Shown piece by piece: positions 26,873 to 35,270 of a DNA stretch of 64,000 bases. This DNA is from a virus. Positions within the stretch are counted from its first letter, which is position 1. Every line of letters begins with the position of its first letter. The stretch covers positions 94,791 to 158,790 of the IMG/VR virus record IMGVR_UViG_3300045125_000040. One strand, given 5' to 3'. Both the position numbers and the translations under genes were made by a program. A model generated the notes under the pieces. That model did no database searches. It was given only the letters and a program-made list of their open reading frames with translations, and was not told the origin of the DNA.

Positions 26873-27849
26873 TAGATAGTCTCCAAAGTAGAGCCACTTT
26901 TTGTGAATTTGAAATTAAATCTATCATAGTTTTCATGGCTTCTAACAGTCTGTTTTTATGTTTATCCTGTACATATAGAAGTAGATATCCTCCACCACCA
27001 GCGCCAAGAATCTTACCACCAAGAGCACCATTAGACATGGCTCTATGATACATTTCATCTATCTTATCATTAGATACGTTGTCTGTCAACTGCTTTTTTA
27101 TCTGCCAAGCCTGATCTAATAGATTACCAAAATCATCAACTTTTCTTTTCTGTAAAAGTTTTAGTCCTGTTTTGGCTACACTCAACCATAGCTTTAGTCT
27201 GTTCTATGGTAACAACATTTTTTAAATTTTCTACCTGTTTTGTTAGAACAGAAGCAGTACCTGTCGGTTTATACCTGTATTAAAACAAACAAGATTGTTT
27301 GTTTAGCTCAAGTAATGCAAGTTGATCTACATCAACCGGCTTGACTTTTTATATGATTTTACTAAAATAAATTGCATTGAATCCACCAAAAGCAGCGGCG
27401 GACTGATCTTGTTTACCAATAGGTTCATTACATTTTACAATTTCAATATAAGAAGCTAGTTCTGCTAGTTCATTATGATCAATGTTTCTACCAGTTGTTA
27501 TCCTATGCAAGGCATTAATAAGACCCACTGTGAATGTTGATGATGATCCTAGACCTGTTCCTCTCACCGGAACGTCAGAGAAAGAACAAATTTCAATATT
27601 GGACGGCAAGTCAAAATGTTTTAAACATTCTCTTACACGATTATGTTTTACTTCCTCAATGTTATTAACATGTTCTAATTCTGAATAGATAACTTTTAGA
27701 TGAGGAGCAACACATCTATTAATAGCCAAATAGATATGACTATTAATAGTTGTTGAAAGAACCATTCCATCATTTTCATCATAGAATTGAGGAATGTCAG
27801 ATCCACCACCAAAGAATGAAATTCTTAAAGGAGTTTTTGAAATAATCAT
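26872..27849 (-). CDS. hddA: D-glycero-D-manno-heptose 7-phosphate kinase
   Basis: GHMP kinase of the HddA type. N-terminus IISKTPLRISFFGGGSDIP; ATP motif PVRGTGLGSSSTFTVGLINA; C-terminal GALGGKILGAGGGGYLLLYV. Second enzyme of the heptose route. About 325 residues; indels between 27,185 and 27,349 and near 26,915 split it. HddA-type kinases phosphorylate at C1, as in the GDP-heptose branch. Confidence 0.88.
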
Positions 27850-28834
27850 ACTTTATACACAAACATTTGTCCAGAGTTTTTCTTGACTCGACTGTTGGAT
27901 ATTGATTCAATAGTTCTCTTAGTGTTGATTCCCATTGTGAACTGATCTTTTTAATATTAAATCTGTTATCAGCATATGCTTTAACAAATTTTAAATAATT
28001 TTGTGCTTCGTCGGTATTAACAACATTAATAGCATGTTCAAGATATCTATAAAACATTTGTGCATGTTTATTGATATCTTCATTGTATTGATACATGGTT
28101 GTTAGCATACCAGAAGTATCAGAAAGAGCAGCTAGATTAGGATGAACACACATTAGTCCTGCTGACATTGATTCAATAAGAACTCTACATGCGGTTTCTT
28201 TCCAAATATTAGGATATGCTAGAATATGTGCGTTCTCCACATGCTTTCTCAATACCTCTTGTGAGGCAAATCCATGATATGTCATGTGTGAATGATTTCT
28301 GATTTTATCATATAACGGTTCAAAATTCTTATCAGCATCTTCCCATCCATAAATCTTGAATGAAGAAAATACATCAAGATGAATGTTATCATACTTCTTT
28401 GATAGACTATCAACTACAGGATATAGAAGTTCAAGACCTCTCTGTGGTGTTGAGAAATAAATCAAATTTATTTTATTTTTATCTTTTGGTAAAAGATTTA
28501 AAGGCTCAAATGGAGTTTCAATAATATCAACCTTTTCGTTCAAAGGAATATTTAATTTTAGATTGAAATCATTAAGATGCCAATTACAATTGAAAATCAT
28601 TTTGTGAAATCTATTACGACTATTTTCATCCTTGAGATGATTTAATTCAGGATCTTCTGGTAGATCATGGCACCAGTAAATACGAATCTTATCCTCTTCA
28701 AGATCTCTGAAACGTGAAGGAATGATCTGAAATTCTTTTAATAGTTCTTCAGGAACATACTTAGCAAGTGTTCTCTTGGTAATCTCAGTACCGCCATTTG
28801 CATTCTTTGATACTTCATTTTCTTCAAAGCCCAT
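27846..28834 (-). CDS. Glycosyltransferase (GT4-like)
   Basis: About 330 residues. Motifs: NLIYFSTPQRGLELLYPVVD (start of the C-terminal Rossmann domain) and HILAYPNIWKETACRVLIES followed by MSAGL, the E-x7-E donor site of GT4 enzymes. The raw frame runs into hddA; one indel gives an end SGQMFVYKV with ATGA overlap. It likely transfers the sugar made by the neighbouring enzymes (inference). Confidence 0.8.
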
Positions 28835-29368
28835 TATTTAACTCCATTATTAATTTACATGCAGACCATAAGTCTTCTTTTATAAAATCTGGTTTGATAT
28901 CTCCATATTCATCTGGAATATTCCAAACTTTAATACCAACGTATATAGTAGTCAAGCCAGACTTATTTCCCGGCACGATATCTTTCCAACGATCACCAAT
29001 CATATAACTTTTAGATCTATCAATTTCATATGTTCTTATCAATGCTTCTATCATACCATTATTTGGTTTATACAAGTCTGAATCTTTATTAAGAGCATAT
29101 AGGACATGATCTACACCAGCCTCATCTTCAAGAAATGTACATATATCATCTAGGTCGGTCATATACATTTCGCCATCCATAACGCCTCGGCTTGGTTTGT
29201 AACCACAAATACCATATAGTTATTTTTTTGAATTTTTCAATAGCTTCAAAGACATTAGGATATAATTTTAATTCATCTAATGTCCATGGGGATCATCATT
29301 CTTCCATCTGGTCGTGAAACCAGATGATTGATAACTCCATCTTTATCTATGAATACTGCTTTGCGCAT
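28824..29368 (-). CDS. gmhB: Heptose bisphosphate phosphatase, GmhB-like (frameshifted)
   Basis: HAD phosphatase: motif I AVFIDKDGVINHLVSRPDG, motif II region MVFVVTNQ, motif IV KSYMIGDRWKDIVPGNKSG with TTIYVG. Removes the C7 phosphate in heptose synthesis. About 180 residues with indels near 29,280, 29,225 and 29,190. The start lies inside the preceding gene. Confidence 0.82.
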
Positions 29369-29763
29369 CTTTCTCTCAATTCACTAGATGAATAGTTATG
29401 TACTCTTTTAATAAATTCAATCTTTATACCACGATCATTACATACTTCTGATCCTGTAATTTTTTTATTTTCATAATCAGAACCAATAAATCTTTTATCA
29501 ATATTAAGTGTTGCTAACATATTGATAATATCTTGTTCCGACTCATATGGAATAATTTCATCAACTGCTTTCATAGCATTGAGCTGTTTCCATCTTTCAT
29601 ATACAGATTGAATTGGTTTATTTTTCGTATCTGGTCTCTCAGTTGTGGGGTCAAAGTGTAACCCCACAATGAGAAAATCACATTTTCTTTTGGCCTCTTC
29701 AAGCATAGCCACATGTCCTGCATGAAGTAGATCAAAAGCACCAAAAGTAATTCCTATTATCAT
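29347..29763 (-). CDS. Nucleotidyltransferase, HldE/RfaE C-domain-like
   Basis: HxGH-type nucleotidyltransferase: GITFGAFDLLHAGHVAMLEE and later VHNYSSSELRER (ISSTxIR-like). 138 residues when started at the ATG four bases after AAGGAT... region, two bases from the previous stop. In this cassette it most likely activates heptose-1-phosphate (ADP- or CDP-), but a glycerol-phosphate cytidylyltransferase role cannot be excluded. Confidence 0.75.
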   Translation of the reverse strand: MIIGITFGAFDLLHAGHVAMLEEAKRKCDFLIVGLHFDPTTERPDTKNKPIQSVYERWKQLNAMKAVDEIIPYESEQDIINMLATLNIDKRFIGSDYENKKITGSEVCNDRGIKIEFIKRVHNYSSSELRERCAKQYS

Positions 29764-29764
29764 T

Positions 29765-30329
29765 TTATATAATCCTAAAACATCCGCCAAAGTCGTGTGG
29801 TTTACCAATATAATCTATTTTATATTTCGTTTCTGATAAAAATTCTTCAAACGCTTTAAACTCATGATTTCTCCAAGGTTCTGTATCTCCACCATAACCA
29901 ATAATTTCATCAAAAACCAAAATTGTTCCCTTTTGCATTCTTGGTTTCAAACAATCAAAAATTGTTTTGGTTGAAGAATATAAATCGCAATCTATATGAA
30001 CAAAGGCAACTTTTTCCTTGTGTTTTTTTAAAAATTCAGGCAAAGATTGTTCCATACCACCCGTCAATATATACTACATTTTCTGGTATATCAATTGGTT
30101 TTGCAGACTTAAATTCTCCTTTTTTATGCGTATATCCTTCCCAATCTTCTGGTAATCCTTCAAAAGAATCAAAAGAATATAAAATATTTTCTTTTAAAAC
30201 AGATGATAATATTTGAGTACTCCCACCACTACCAAATTCTAATATCAATCCATCTGTATTAATATATGATATAAAATCTTCTAAACTTTTATTTTCAGAA
30301 GATTTAATTTTATCTACATCTATTATCAT
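29765..30329 (-). CDS. TylF/MycF-family sugar O-methyltransferase (frameshifted)
   Basis: Class I methyltransferase of the TylF type: LILEFGSGGSTQILSSVL (motif I), YSFDSFEGLPEDWEGYTH, AFVHIDCDLYSSTKTIFDCL, ILVFDEIIGYGGDTEPWRNH. About 188 residues; indel near 30,065. The family methylates hydroxyls of glycan sugars, in keeping with the heptose and glycosyltransferase genes beside it. Confidence 0.85.
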
Positions 30330-30688
30330 GCTTGCCTTTCCAAAAATTCATGATTCATTCTTGATGGGAGAAAATATTCATCAATTAATGTTAATACAAC
30401 ATTCTTATCATATGGTTTACAAGAAAACACATCTATATAGGCATCCCCTGTGTCATCACAGAAATGAGCACAAATATTACTAGTCTCAATAAGCTGAACT
30501 AATGTATATCCAGCTTTATTATCTTCTCCAAAATGAATGACCTGTGGCTCGCCATATGCTACCATGTCAATCTGTTCAACCAAGTCCTTGGCAAACTTTC
30601 GGATAATTTCTGCATTTGTTACTGCATTTCTGTTGCAATTTCCTGCATTAATTATTAGGTGATACCCCCAATAGGTGTTTTCTTTCAT
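30326..30688 (-). CDS. speD: S-adenosylmethionine decarboxylase proenzyme
   Basis: SpeD-type enzyme of polyamine synthesis, self-cleaving to a pyruvoyl form. Visible: MKENTYWGYHLIINAGNC, VEQIDMVAYGEPQVIHFG, YTLVQLIETSNICAHFCDD (the processing Ser in the ETS motif) and YIDVFSCKPYD. 120 residues, as in T4-like cyanophage SpeD. Intact; overlaps the TylF start by four bases. Confidence 0.82.
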   Translation of the reverse strand: MKENTYWGYHLIINAGNCNRNAVTNAEIIRKFAKDLVEQIDMVAYGEPQVIHFGEDNKAGYTLVQLIETSNICAHFCDDTGDAYIDVFSCKPYDKNVVLTLIDEYFLPSRMNHEFLERQA

Positions 30689-30710
30689 TTCTACCTCTGT
30701 CCGTTAAGAG

Positions 30711-30986
30711 TTAATATTGGTATGAATCAATAATTTGTACATAATTAACATGTGAAACATCAAAATTAACCCACATACCTTTTGAAATATTCCAAGCGGC
30801 AATCATATTTGGGTTATCATTATGATACTTACGTTCATCTTCCATTTCATTTATATAAGTTTTTGGGAGATGATCGGGCATAAGTGTGCAACGAATTTCG
30901 TGTTTATTACCAGCAGTATCTGTGAAATATAATGCCATAGCATTTTCACGAAGATCCTTTAGAAGAGTATCACGTTCATAAATCAT
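30711..30986 (-). CDS. SH3-fold (WYL_2/DUF2693-like) phage protein
   Basis: 91 residues: YERDTLLKDLRENAMALYF, KHEIRCTLMPDHLPKTYI, NMIAAWNISKGMWVNFDV. This small beta-barrel family is common in T4-like phages; function unknown. In the raw read it is fused in frame to glutaredoxin; GGAG seven bases before this ATG and a nearby stop in the corrected frame show two genes. Confidence 0.7.
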   Translation of the reverse strand: MIYERDTLLKDLRENAMALYFTDTAGNKHEIRCTLMPDHLPKTYINEMEDERKYHNDNPNMIAAWNISKGMWVNFDVSHVNYVQIIDSYQY

Positions 30987-30988
30987 AA

Positions 30989-31268
30989 TTAAGCTCCAAA
31001 ATAATTTTTCAGATTCCAATAGTATCTTTCTCTTGTCGCCTGTCTCTTCATTAATCTGTTGCTGCAATTGATGATATCCTCCAATATGGAAACCATCAAT
31101 TACTATTACAGGAAAAGTTTTTGCTTCTGGAAATTTGCTAAGAAGAATATCACGTGTGAAATCTTCATCTAATTTGTATTCAATAAAATCTTTACCATGA
31201 ACACGAAGTAGCTGTTTTGCTTGATCACAAAAAGTGCAATTTGTTTTTGAATAAACCTCAATTGCCAT
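30989..31268 (-). CDS. Glutaredoxin
   Basis: Thioredoxin-fold reductant: EVYSKTNCTFCDQAKQLL (CxxC with second Cys kept), TFPVIVIDGFHIGGYHQL (cis-Pro and GG). After one indel it ends RERYYWNLKNYFGA. About 92 residues. It could reduce ribonucleotide reductase (nrdJ at 37-38.7 kb). Confidence 0.85.
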
Positions 31269-31370
31269 TTAAAAGTTCCTCCCAATACAATTCAATATCT
31301 TTTTTGAGGACGGATCGTATCCTTTATCATACATATCCGCCATTACTAACATTTCAAGGTCGCTGAACAT
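31258..31370 (-). CDS. Short conserved phage protein (frameshifted)
   Basis: About 37 residues: MFSDLEMLVMADMYDKGYDP, then after an indel in the A run DIELYWEELLNGN. Too short for domain assignment; overlaps the glutaredoxin start. Similar short proteins precede glutaredoxin-type genes in related phages (recollection, not tested). Confidence 0.5.
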
Positions 31371-31381
31371 CAATAAGTCTC

Positions 31382-32083
31382 TTATTTAGTTTTTACATAA
31401 CTGGCTTTGATATTCTTCTTTTCAAGAACTTCAAATCCATTAGCGAATAGATAATCCTTTTCAATCATATCATGATCATACATCCAGATATCATCAAATA
31501 CCCATACAGCACCAATTGGAGACTTTAAGGAAAAGAAAGAAATTTCTGTAATAACTGCTTCATTTGTATGAGGACCATCATAGAAAACAAAAGCATATTC
31601 ATTTACAAGCTTCTTTTCTTCATCATATACTGGAACACCAGTTGAATAACGATTAAAGAATTCAGTGTCTTCCAAACAGAAGAATGTAAAATTTAATCCT
31701 GCATTATATGCATAATAATATAGAGAAGGAATAATACGATTTCTCATATCATTTGTATAATCAAATTTTGTAGGGAACTTTACGTCTTTTGACATAGGAT
31801 CGCCCTCTACTTCATACTTACCCGGATAATGAATAGAGGCATTAATGTTTGTAATATCAAGATCAATATTACCATATGGATCAATACAGAACATCGCACG
31901 ATTGTTGTTATGTGTATTGACCAATGTATCAATAATCATCTTAGCAGAACCACCACGACGAGTACCAATTTCCACAATAGCGCCTGGTGTATGTCCAACA
32001 TGAGCTACTGCATTTACAAGAATTTCATATTCCTGTGAATCAACAGCAAAAACTTCTTCATCACTAAACCTAATAATAGCCAT
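31382..32083 (-). CDS. SAM-dependent methyltransferase
   Basis: 233 residues, intact. Motif I IVEIGTRRGGSAKMIIDTL, acidic strand MFCIDPYGNIDLD, FVFYDGPHTNEAVITEI and GAVWVFDDIWMYDHDMIE resemble methyltransferase family 24 (TylF/CmcI-like). Substrate unknown; likely a sugar or small molecule. Confidence 0.72.
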   Translation of the reverse strand: MAIIRFSDEEVFAVDSQEYEILVNAVAHVGHTPGAIVEIGTRRGGSAKMIIDTLVNTHNNNRAMFCIDPYGNIDLDITNINASIHYPGKYEVEGDPMSKDVKFPTKFDYTNDMRNRIIPSLYYYAYNAGLNFTFFCLEDTEFFNRYSTGVPVYDEEKKLVNEYAFVFYDGPHTNEAVITEISFFSLKSPIGAVWVFDDIWMYDHDMIEKDYLFANGFEVLEKKNIKASYVKTK

Positions 32084-32084
32084 T

Positions 32085-32324
32085 TCAACCTCCGTATAAA
32101 ATTTTAATCATACCAACCAGATATATCAATAATACCACAGATTGTATAATTGTCAACGATAGTTTTTTCCAATGTAATGCCATGAGAAACCATAAGAAAT
32201 TTCCTATAACACTCATATATATGTTAGCTGGATATAGATTCCATGATGTTAGAGCAACGCCTAACATCAATGTTATTGTTGCAGCCCACTCAATAAAAGT
32301 CCACCACTTGGTCTGCGATTCCAT
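32085..32324 (-). CDS. Small membrane protein
   Basis: 79 residues with three hydrophobic segments: FIEWAATITLMLGVALTSW, YMSVIGNFLWFLMALHW and IIQSVVLLIYLVGMIKIL. Starts inside the ClpP-like gene. Seen in other T4-like marine phages; function unknown. Confidence 0.65.
   Translation of the reverse strand: MESQTKWWTFIEWAATITLMLGVALTSWNLYPANIYMSVIGNFLWFLMALHWKKLSLTIIQSVVLLIYLVGMIKILYGG
32129..32156 (-). promoter_or_regulatory. Early-type promoter before the 31.4-32.1 kb methyltransferase
   Basis: TTGACA, 16 bases, TATTAT on the minus strand, within the 3' part of the membrane protein gene. Confidence 0.5.
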
Positions 32325-32856
32325 ATTTTATTGCCTCTCTGGATGTGAGCCAAATATCTTCTGCAGGTAGTAGATATTTTTTAATAGTTGCTTCTGATTG
32401 ACCAGTACAACGCTTATAATGGTCAATAATTCTACGACTCGTATTATTGAACTCTTTTACTGATGCCATAAGTTCATGTTCTTTACCAATTGAACCCCAA
32501 GAGAATTGGTGAGAAAGAATGGCGGTATTACGAGTAATGAACCTCTTTCCTTTTTGTCCTGCCATAAACGTAAGTAAACCACAAGAAGCAATTTCACCCA
32601 AACCATAGGTATACACCGGAATCTTAGAGCCTTTGATAGTATCAATGAGAGCAAATGCTGCTGGAACTGAACCACCAGGTGAATTAATAATCATTTTGAT
32701 TTGTTTTGGTTTATCCTTGCTAGTCATTAGATTTCTTGCAAGGATGAATGTCATAGCATCTGAACAGGAACTATTATTAAAATCTTGTGAGAAAATATAA
32801 TAATGATGTTCATCTAGGCTTGGAACTGGTTTATCTTCTTCTTTTACATTAATCAA
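32290..32856 (-). CDS. clpP: ClpP-like serine protease
   Basis: 188 residues. MIINSPGGSVPAAFALIDTI (oxyanion region), GEIASCGLLTFMAG with the nucleophile Ser, FITRNTAILSHQFSWGSIGK with the catalytic His, and DIWLTSREAIKYGIADQVVD at the C-terminus. Intact. It may be partnered with a host Clp ATPase or act in head maturation; no ATPase partner gene is seen nearby. Confidence 0.85.
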   Translation of the reverse strand: MINVKEEDKPVPSLDEHHYYIFSQDFNNSSCSDAMTFILARNLMTSKDKPKQIKMIINSPGGSVPAAFALIDTIKGSKIPVYTYGLGEIASCGLLTFMAGQKGKRFITRNTAILSHQFSWGSIGKEHELMASVKEFNNTSRRIIDHYKRCTGQSEATIKKYLLPAEDIWLTSREAIKYGIADQVVDFY

Positions 32857-32870
32857 TTATGCCTCCATGA

Positions 32871-32901
32871 TAAAAAGGGTGGCACGGACCTGCCACCCTT
32901 T
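32871..32901 (-). terminator. Terminator between lysis-type genes and ClpP operon
   Basis: AAGGGTGGCA/TGCCACCCTT stem, six-base loop, T run on the minus strand. It separates the exported-protein genes from the ClpP operon. Confidence 0.85.
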
Positions 32902-32907
32902 ACTTAG

Positions 32908-33429
32908 TTATCTCTGAATGTGCATGTGGTTAAAGTGACCAGCAACACGCCAGAGGACTGTATAACCTGCTCGTCGGGCAGATGCCGCAATGCGGTCAAA
33001 CTTACCTCCATAAGCAGAATGTGCTTCATTCACGCCACGACCAACATTAATGTCAATCGCACGACCAGCATAATGCGCCCAACCATGATGAACATGGTGA
33101 ACACCACCGAATGCTGGATGTTCGGACACTCTTAGTCCCATATTCTGAAGCATATGTCCATATGATACAATAGATTTTGACATAGGTCCAGAATAGTTGT
33201 GAGTGTAAGTATGATAACGGCTGCTATGATGGGCAGCATGTTTTGGTGAATGTACTCGAAACTGTGGTGTTACAGTCCAATTACTTCCACCTAGAAGATC
33301 ACCAATAGGATCAAAGGTGACTTCTTCGTGTTTTGAATACTGAGTATTCTGACTACGACTTGCTTCTGCTACATTGCTGAATGCAAAAATAGCTGATGCT
33401 GTCATCGCAGCAAAAATAATCCTCTTCAT
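32908..33429 (-). CDS. Exported peptidase M15/VanY-like wall enzyme
   Basis: Signal peptide MKRIIFAAMTASAIFAFSNV ending AEA. The C-terminal domain has HHGWAHYAGRAIDINVG (His...Asp zinc ligands) and GHFNHMHIQR (final His), the DD-peptidase/Hedgehog-type metallopeptidase pattern. 173 residues, His-rich middle. It probably cuts peptidoglycan peptides in the periplasm. A second M15 enzyme without signal peptide lies at the right end. Confidence 0.72.
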   Translation of the reverse strand: MKRIIFAAMTASAIFAFSNVAEASRSQNTQYSKHEEVTFDPIGDLLGGSNWTVTPQFRVHSPKHAAHHSSRYHTYTHNYSGPMSKSIVSYGHMLQNMGLRVSEHPAFGGVHHVHHGWAHYAGRAIDINVGRGVNEAHSAYGGKFDRIAASARRAGYTVLWRVAGHFNHMHIQR

Positions 33430-33462
33430 TTTATTACCTTTCTGTTATGTGTAACTGACACA

Positions 33463-33858
33463 TTAGCACGGATGATAATTTAAATGTGCTGTTCCATTAA
33501 ATCCAAGGGCACTTCTTACATTTTGGTTTACGTCAATAGTTCTACCTCTGACGAATGGCCCTCTATCAGTTACAACGGCTACTACTGATCTACCATTCGA
33601 AGGGTTATGAATACAAACCCTTGTACCGAATGGTAAAGTTCTATGCGCCACCCCATAGTGATGACGCATACCCGAAGCTGTCCGTCCACTTCGGTCATTA
33701 TACCACGAAGCATTATGTCCTGCTCCAGCGGAATAATTATTTATATGCTTGTTTTTAGCATAGTTAACTGGTTTAAAAATGTTTGTCAAATCATCTAAAA
33801 AAGATGCTTGTGCTGTACCACAAAATAATGTGATAATTAATACCATAAAATATTTCAT
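33463..33858 (-). CDS. Exported RlpA-like double-psi beta-barrel protein
   Basis: Signal peptide ending GTAQA, then ASWYNDRSGRTASG, HRTLPFGTRVCIHNPSNGR, VVAVVTDRGPF and RTIDVNQNVRSALGF: the RlpA barrel. In bacteria RlpA is a septal lytic transglycosylase; in phage it may aid wall opening or entry. 131 residues. The catalytic Asp of DRGPF is kept. Confidence 0.78.
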   Translation of the reverse strand: MKYFMVLIITLFCGTAQASFLDDLTNIFKPVNYAKNKHINNYSAGAGHNASWYNDRSGRTASGMRHHYGVAHRTLPFGTRVCIHNPSNGRSVVAVVTDRGPFVRGRTIDVNQNVRSALGFNGTAHLNYHPC

Positions 33859-33873
33859 AACATTTCCTTATGT

Positions 33874-33949
33874 TGGTTGTCGTACCGGGAATCGAACCCG
33901 GATCGGACGCTTATAAGGCGTCTGCTCTGACCTATTGAGCTATACGACG
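33874..33949 (-). tRNA. tRNA-Ile (anticodon TAT)
   Basis: Cloverleaf with D-arm GCTC/GAGC, anticodon stem GACGC/GCGTC and loop CTTATAA, T-arm CCGGG-TTCGATT-CCCGG, encoded CCA. The first acceptor pair is C-A as read. It reads AUA, rare in many hosts and common in AT-rich phage genes. Confidence 0.9.
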
Positions 33950-33953
33950 ATAA

Positions 33954-34030
33954 TGGTGCCCTTGGTCGGATTCGAACCGACACTTGGTTGATTTTGAGTC
34001 AACTGCCTCTGCCTGTTGGGCTACAAGGGC
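33954..34030 (-). tRNA. tRNA with CAA anticodon (Leu by codon), short variable loop
   Basis: Acceptor GCCCTTG/CAAGGGC, anticodon arm GTTGA-CTCAAAA-TCAAC, T-arm GTCGG-TTCGAAT-CCGAC, discriminator A, encoded CCA. The variable loop has only five bases, whereas leucine tRNAs normally have a long arm, so the charged amino acid is not certain. Confidence 0.85.
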
Positions 34031-34031
34031 A

Positions 34032-34107
34032 TGGTACTCCGGGTAGGATTCGAACCTACGGTAGGGCCGTTATGAGCGGCTGGCCTTGACCACTTGGCGA
34101 CCGGAGT
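34032..34107 (-). tRNA. tRNA-Met-type (anticodon CAT)
   Basis: Acceptor ACTCCGG/CCGGAGT, D-arm GCC/GGC, anticodon arm AGCCG-CTCATAA-CGGCC, T-arm GTAGG-TTCGAAT-CCTAC, encoded CCA. CAT can mean elongator Met or, if lysidine-modified, Ile(AUA). Confidence 0.93.
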
Positions 34108-34113
34108 GTATTA

Positions 34114-34569
34114 TTATGCCAACAAACGGTCAGCAGCAATAGAAGCAGCAAAGGCGTTTGGTTTAACAAAAGGAATAACGTTACACATACCTTTAATATA
34201 TCCAACCGCCTCTGAGATTACACAATGTGAACTATACTTGATATTTGGATTGATGTCAAGATGTATTTCACAATGTTTATTACCAATTGCTTCTTCTAAA
34301 TCAAGATACATTTGTGCTGTCTTAATAACTTCATTCATAAGACGCATACGTGGTTTGTCTTTTTTCTGGTCATAATCTATTTCTGAAACTACTTGACCAA
34401 AAATTTTACACCCTCTACACCCATCATAATGTATAACAACTACAGTTGCATATTCGGCAAACCACGTATTTCTTTTTAAAAATCTGGCTGAATCTGAACC
34501 AATATAGATTTTGGTTGTATCAGATGTATTCATAATAAAGTTTCTAACTTCGTCCAGATCCAGATTCAT
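34114..34569 (-). CDS. RNase H-like protein (YkuK/DUF458-like)
   Basis: 151 residues: TKIYIGSDSARFLKRNTWFA, TVVVIHYDGCRGCKIFGQVV, IHLDINPNIKYSSH and a C-terminal helix. The D-S-D and D-x-N spacing fits the RNase H-like YkuK family. Intact; it lies between tRNAs and exported proteins. Function in phage unknown. Confidence 0.65.
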   Translation of the reverse strand: MNLDLDEVRNFIMNTSDTTKIYIGSDSARFLKRNTWFAEYATVVVIHYDGCRGCKIFGQVVSEIDYDQKKDKPRMRLMNEVIKTAQMYLDLEEAIGNKHCEIHLDINPNIKYSSHCVISEAVGYIKGMCNVIPFVKPNAFAASIAADRLLA

Positions 34570-34572
34570 TTA

Positions 34573-34812
34573 TCACCTAATCTGATAAACTGCTGTACCA
34601 CAAGATGGCTTAATAACTACGGTGCCTTCCCATGGACGTAGCCAACCACTGTGCCAAGTTCCACGAACACAATACATTCCACGATGAACAGGAACAGACC
34701 AGTCGCCTGTAAATGGTGGGTCCTGAACCGGATTATAATAGGTACCATATGGTGCCTGTGCCATAGCAGACGTGCTAAACATCAGTGCAGCTAGAATTAA
34801 AATCTTTTTCAT
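34573..34812 (-). CDS. Small exported protein
   Basis: 79 residues: signal peptide MKKILILAALMFSTSAMAQA, mature part with two Cys (GMYCVRGTWHSGWLRPWEG, KPSCGTAVYQIR) that may form a disulfide. No known family. Start overlaps the preceding stop. Confidence 0.65.
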   Translation of the reverse strand: MKKILILAALMFSTSAMAQAPYGTYYNPVQDPPFTGDWSVPVHRGMYCVRGTWHSGWLRPWEGTVVIKPSCGTAVYQIR

Positions 34813-35099
34813 AGTCCTAGAACTCCTAGACCTAGAACACCACGATTACGTGGGGCGATATCAATCTGCAGATCACCACCATCATTATCAACATCAACAT
34901 CAACGTCAGCGCCCGGAGGAGCAGTTACAACCATACCATGTGGCGTAACCTGAACTGCTGGAGCCAGAACACCCTTGCTCTTTGTTGGACTTGGAACTGC
35001 AACAGTCTTACCATTGTGGGTCTCATCATGAGTATGGAGAGCAAAAGCTGATCCAGTTAGACCAAACACAATAGCAGTAGTTAGAAAAAACTTATTCAT
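34809..35099 (-). CDS. Small exported acidic protein
   Basis: 96 residues: signal peptide MNKFFLTTAIVFGLTGSAFA, mature part with GADVDVDVDNDGGDLQIDIA, an acidic repeat that could bind calcium, and a repeated GVLGL end. Function unknown. Confidence 0.6.
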   Translation of the reverse strand: MNKFFLTTAIVFGLTGSAFALHTHDETHNGKTVAVPSPTKSKGVLAPAVQVTPHGMVVTAPPGADVDVDVDNDGGDLQIDIAPRNRGVLGLGVLGL

Positions 35100-35269
35100 T
35101 TTTTATTCCTTTTCATTTCATTATATTCATTAGGAGTTAAATGTTGATGATCTTCGCAAGGTTGATAATTAAACCAAGAATCAAATGTTATTGATCTCTT
35201 ACCACAAATCTCGCAACGAACATCATACTTTTCAAGAAAACTTTTATTTTTCTCGTCAAGATTTTCCAT
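35096..35269 (-). CDS. Small zinc-finger-like protein
   Basis: 57 residues: MENLDEKNKSFLEKYDVRCE, then CEICGKRSITFDSW and PCEDHQHLTPNEYNEM. CxxC with a downstream C/H pair suggests a zinc knuckle, similar to homing-endonuclease-associated fragments. Start six... bases after the neighbouring stop; the stop overlaps the next ATG. Confidence 0.55.
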   Translation of the reverse strand: MENLDEKNKSFLEKYDVRCEICGKRSITFDSWFNYQPCEDHQHLTPNEYNEMKRNKK

Positions 35270-35270
35270 A

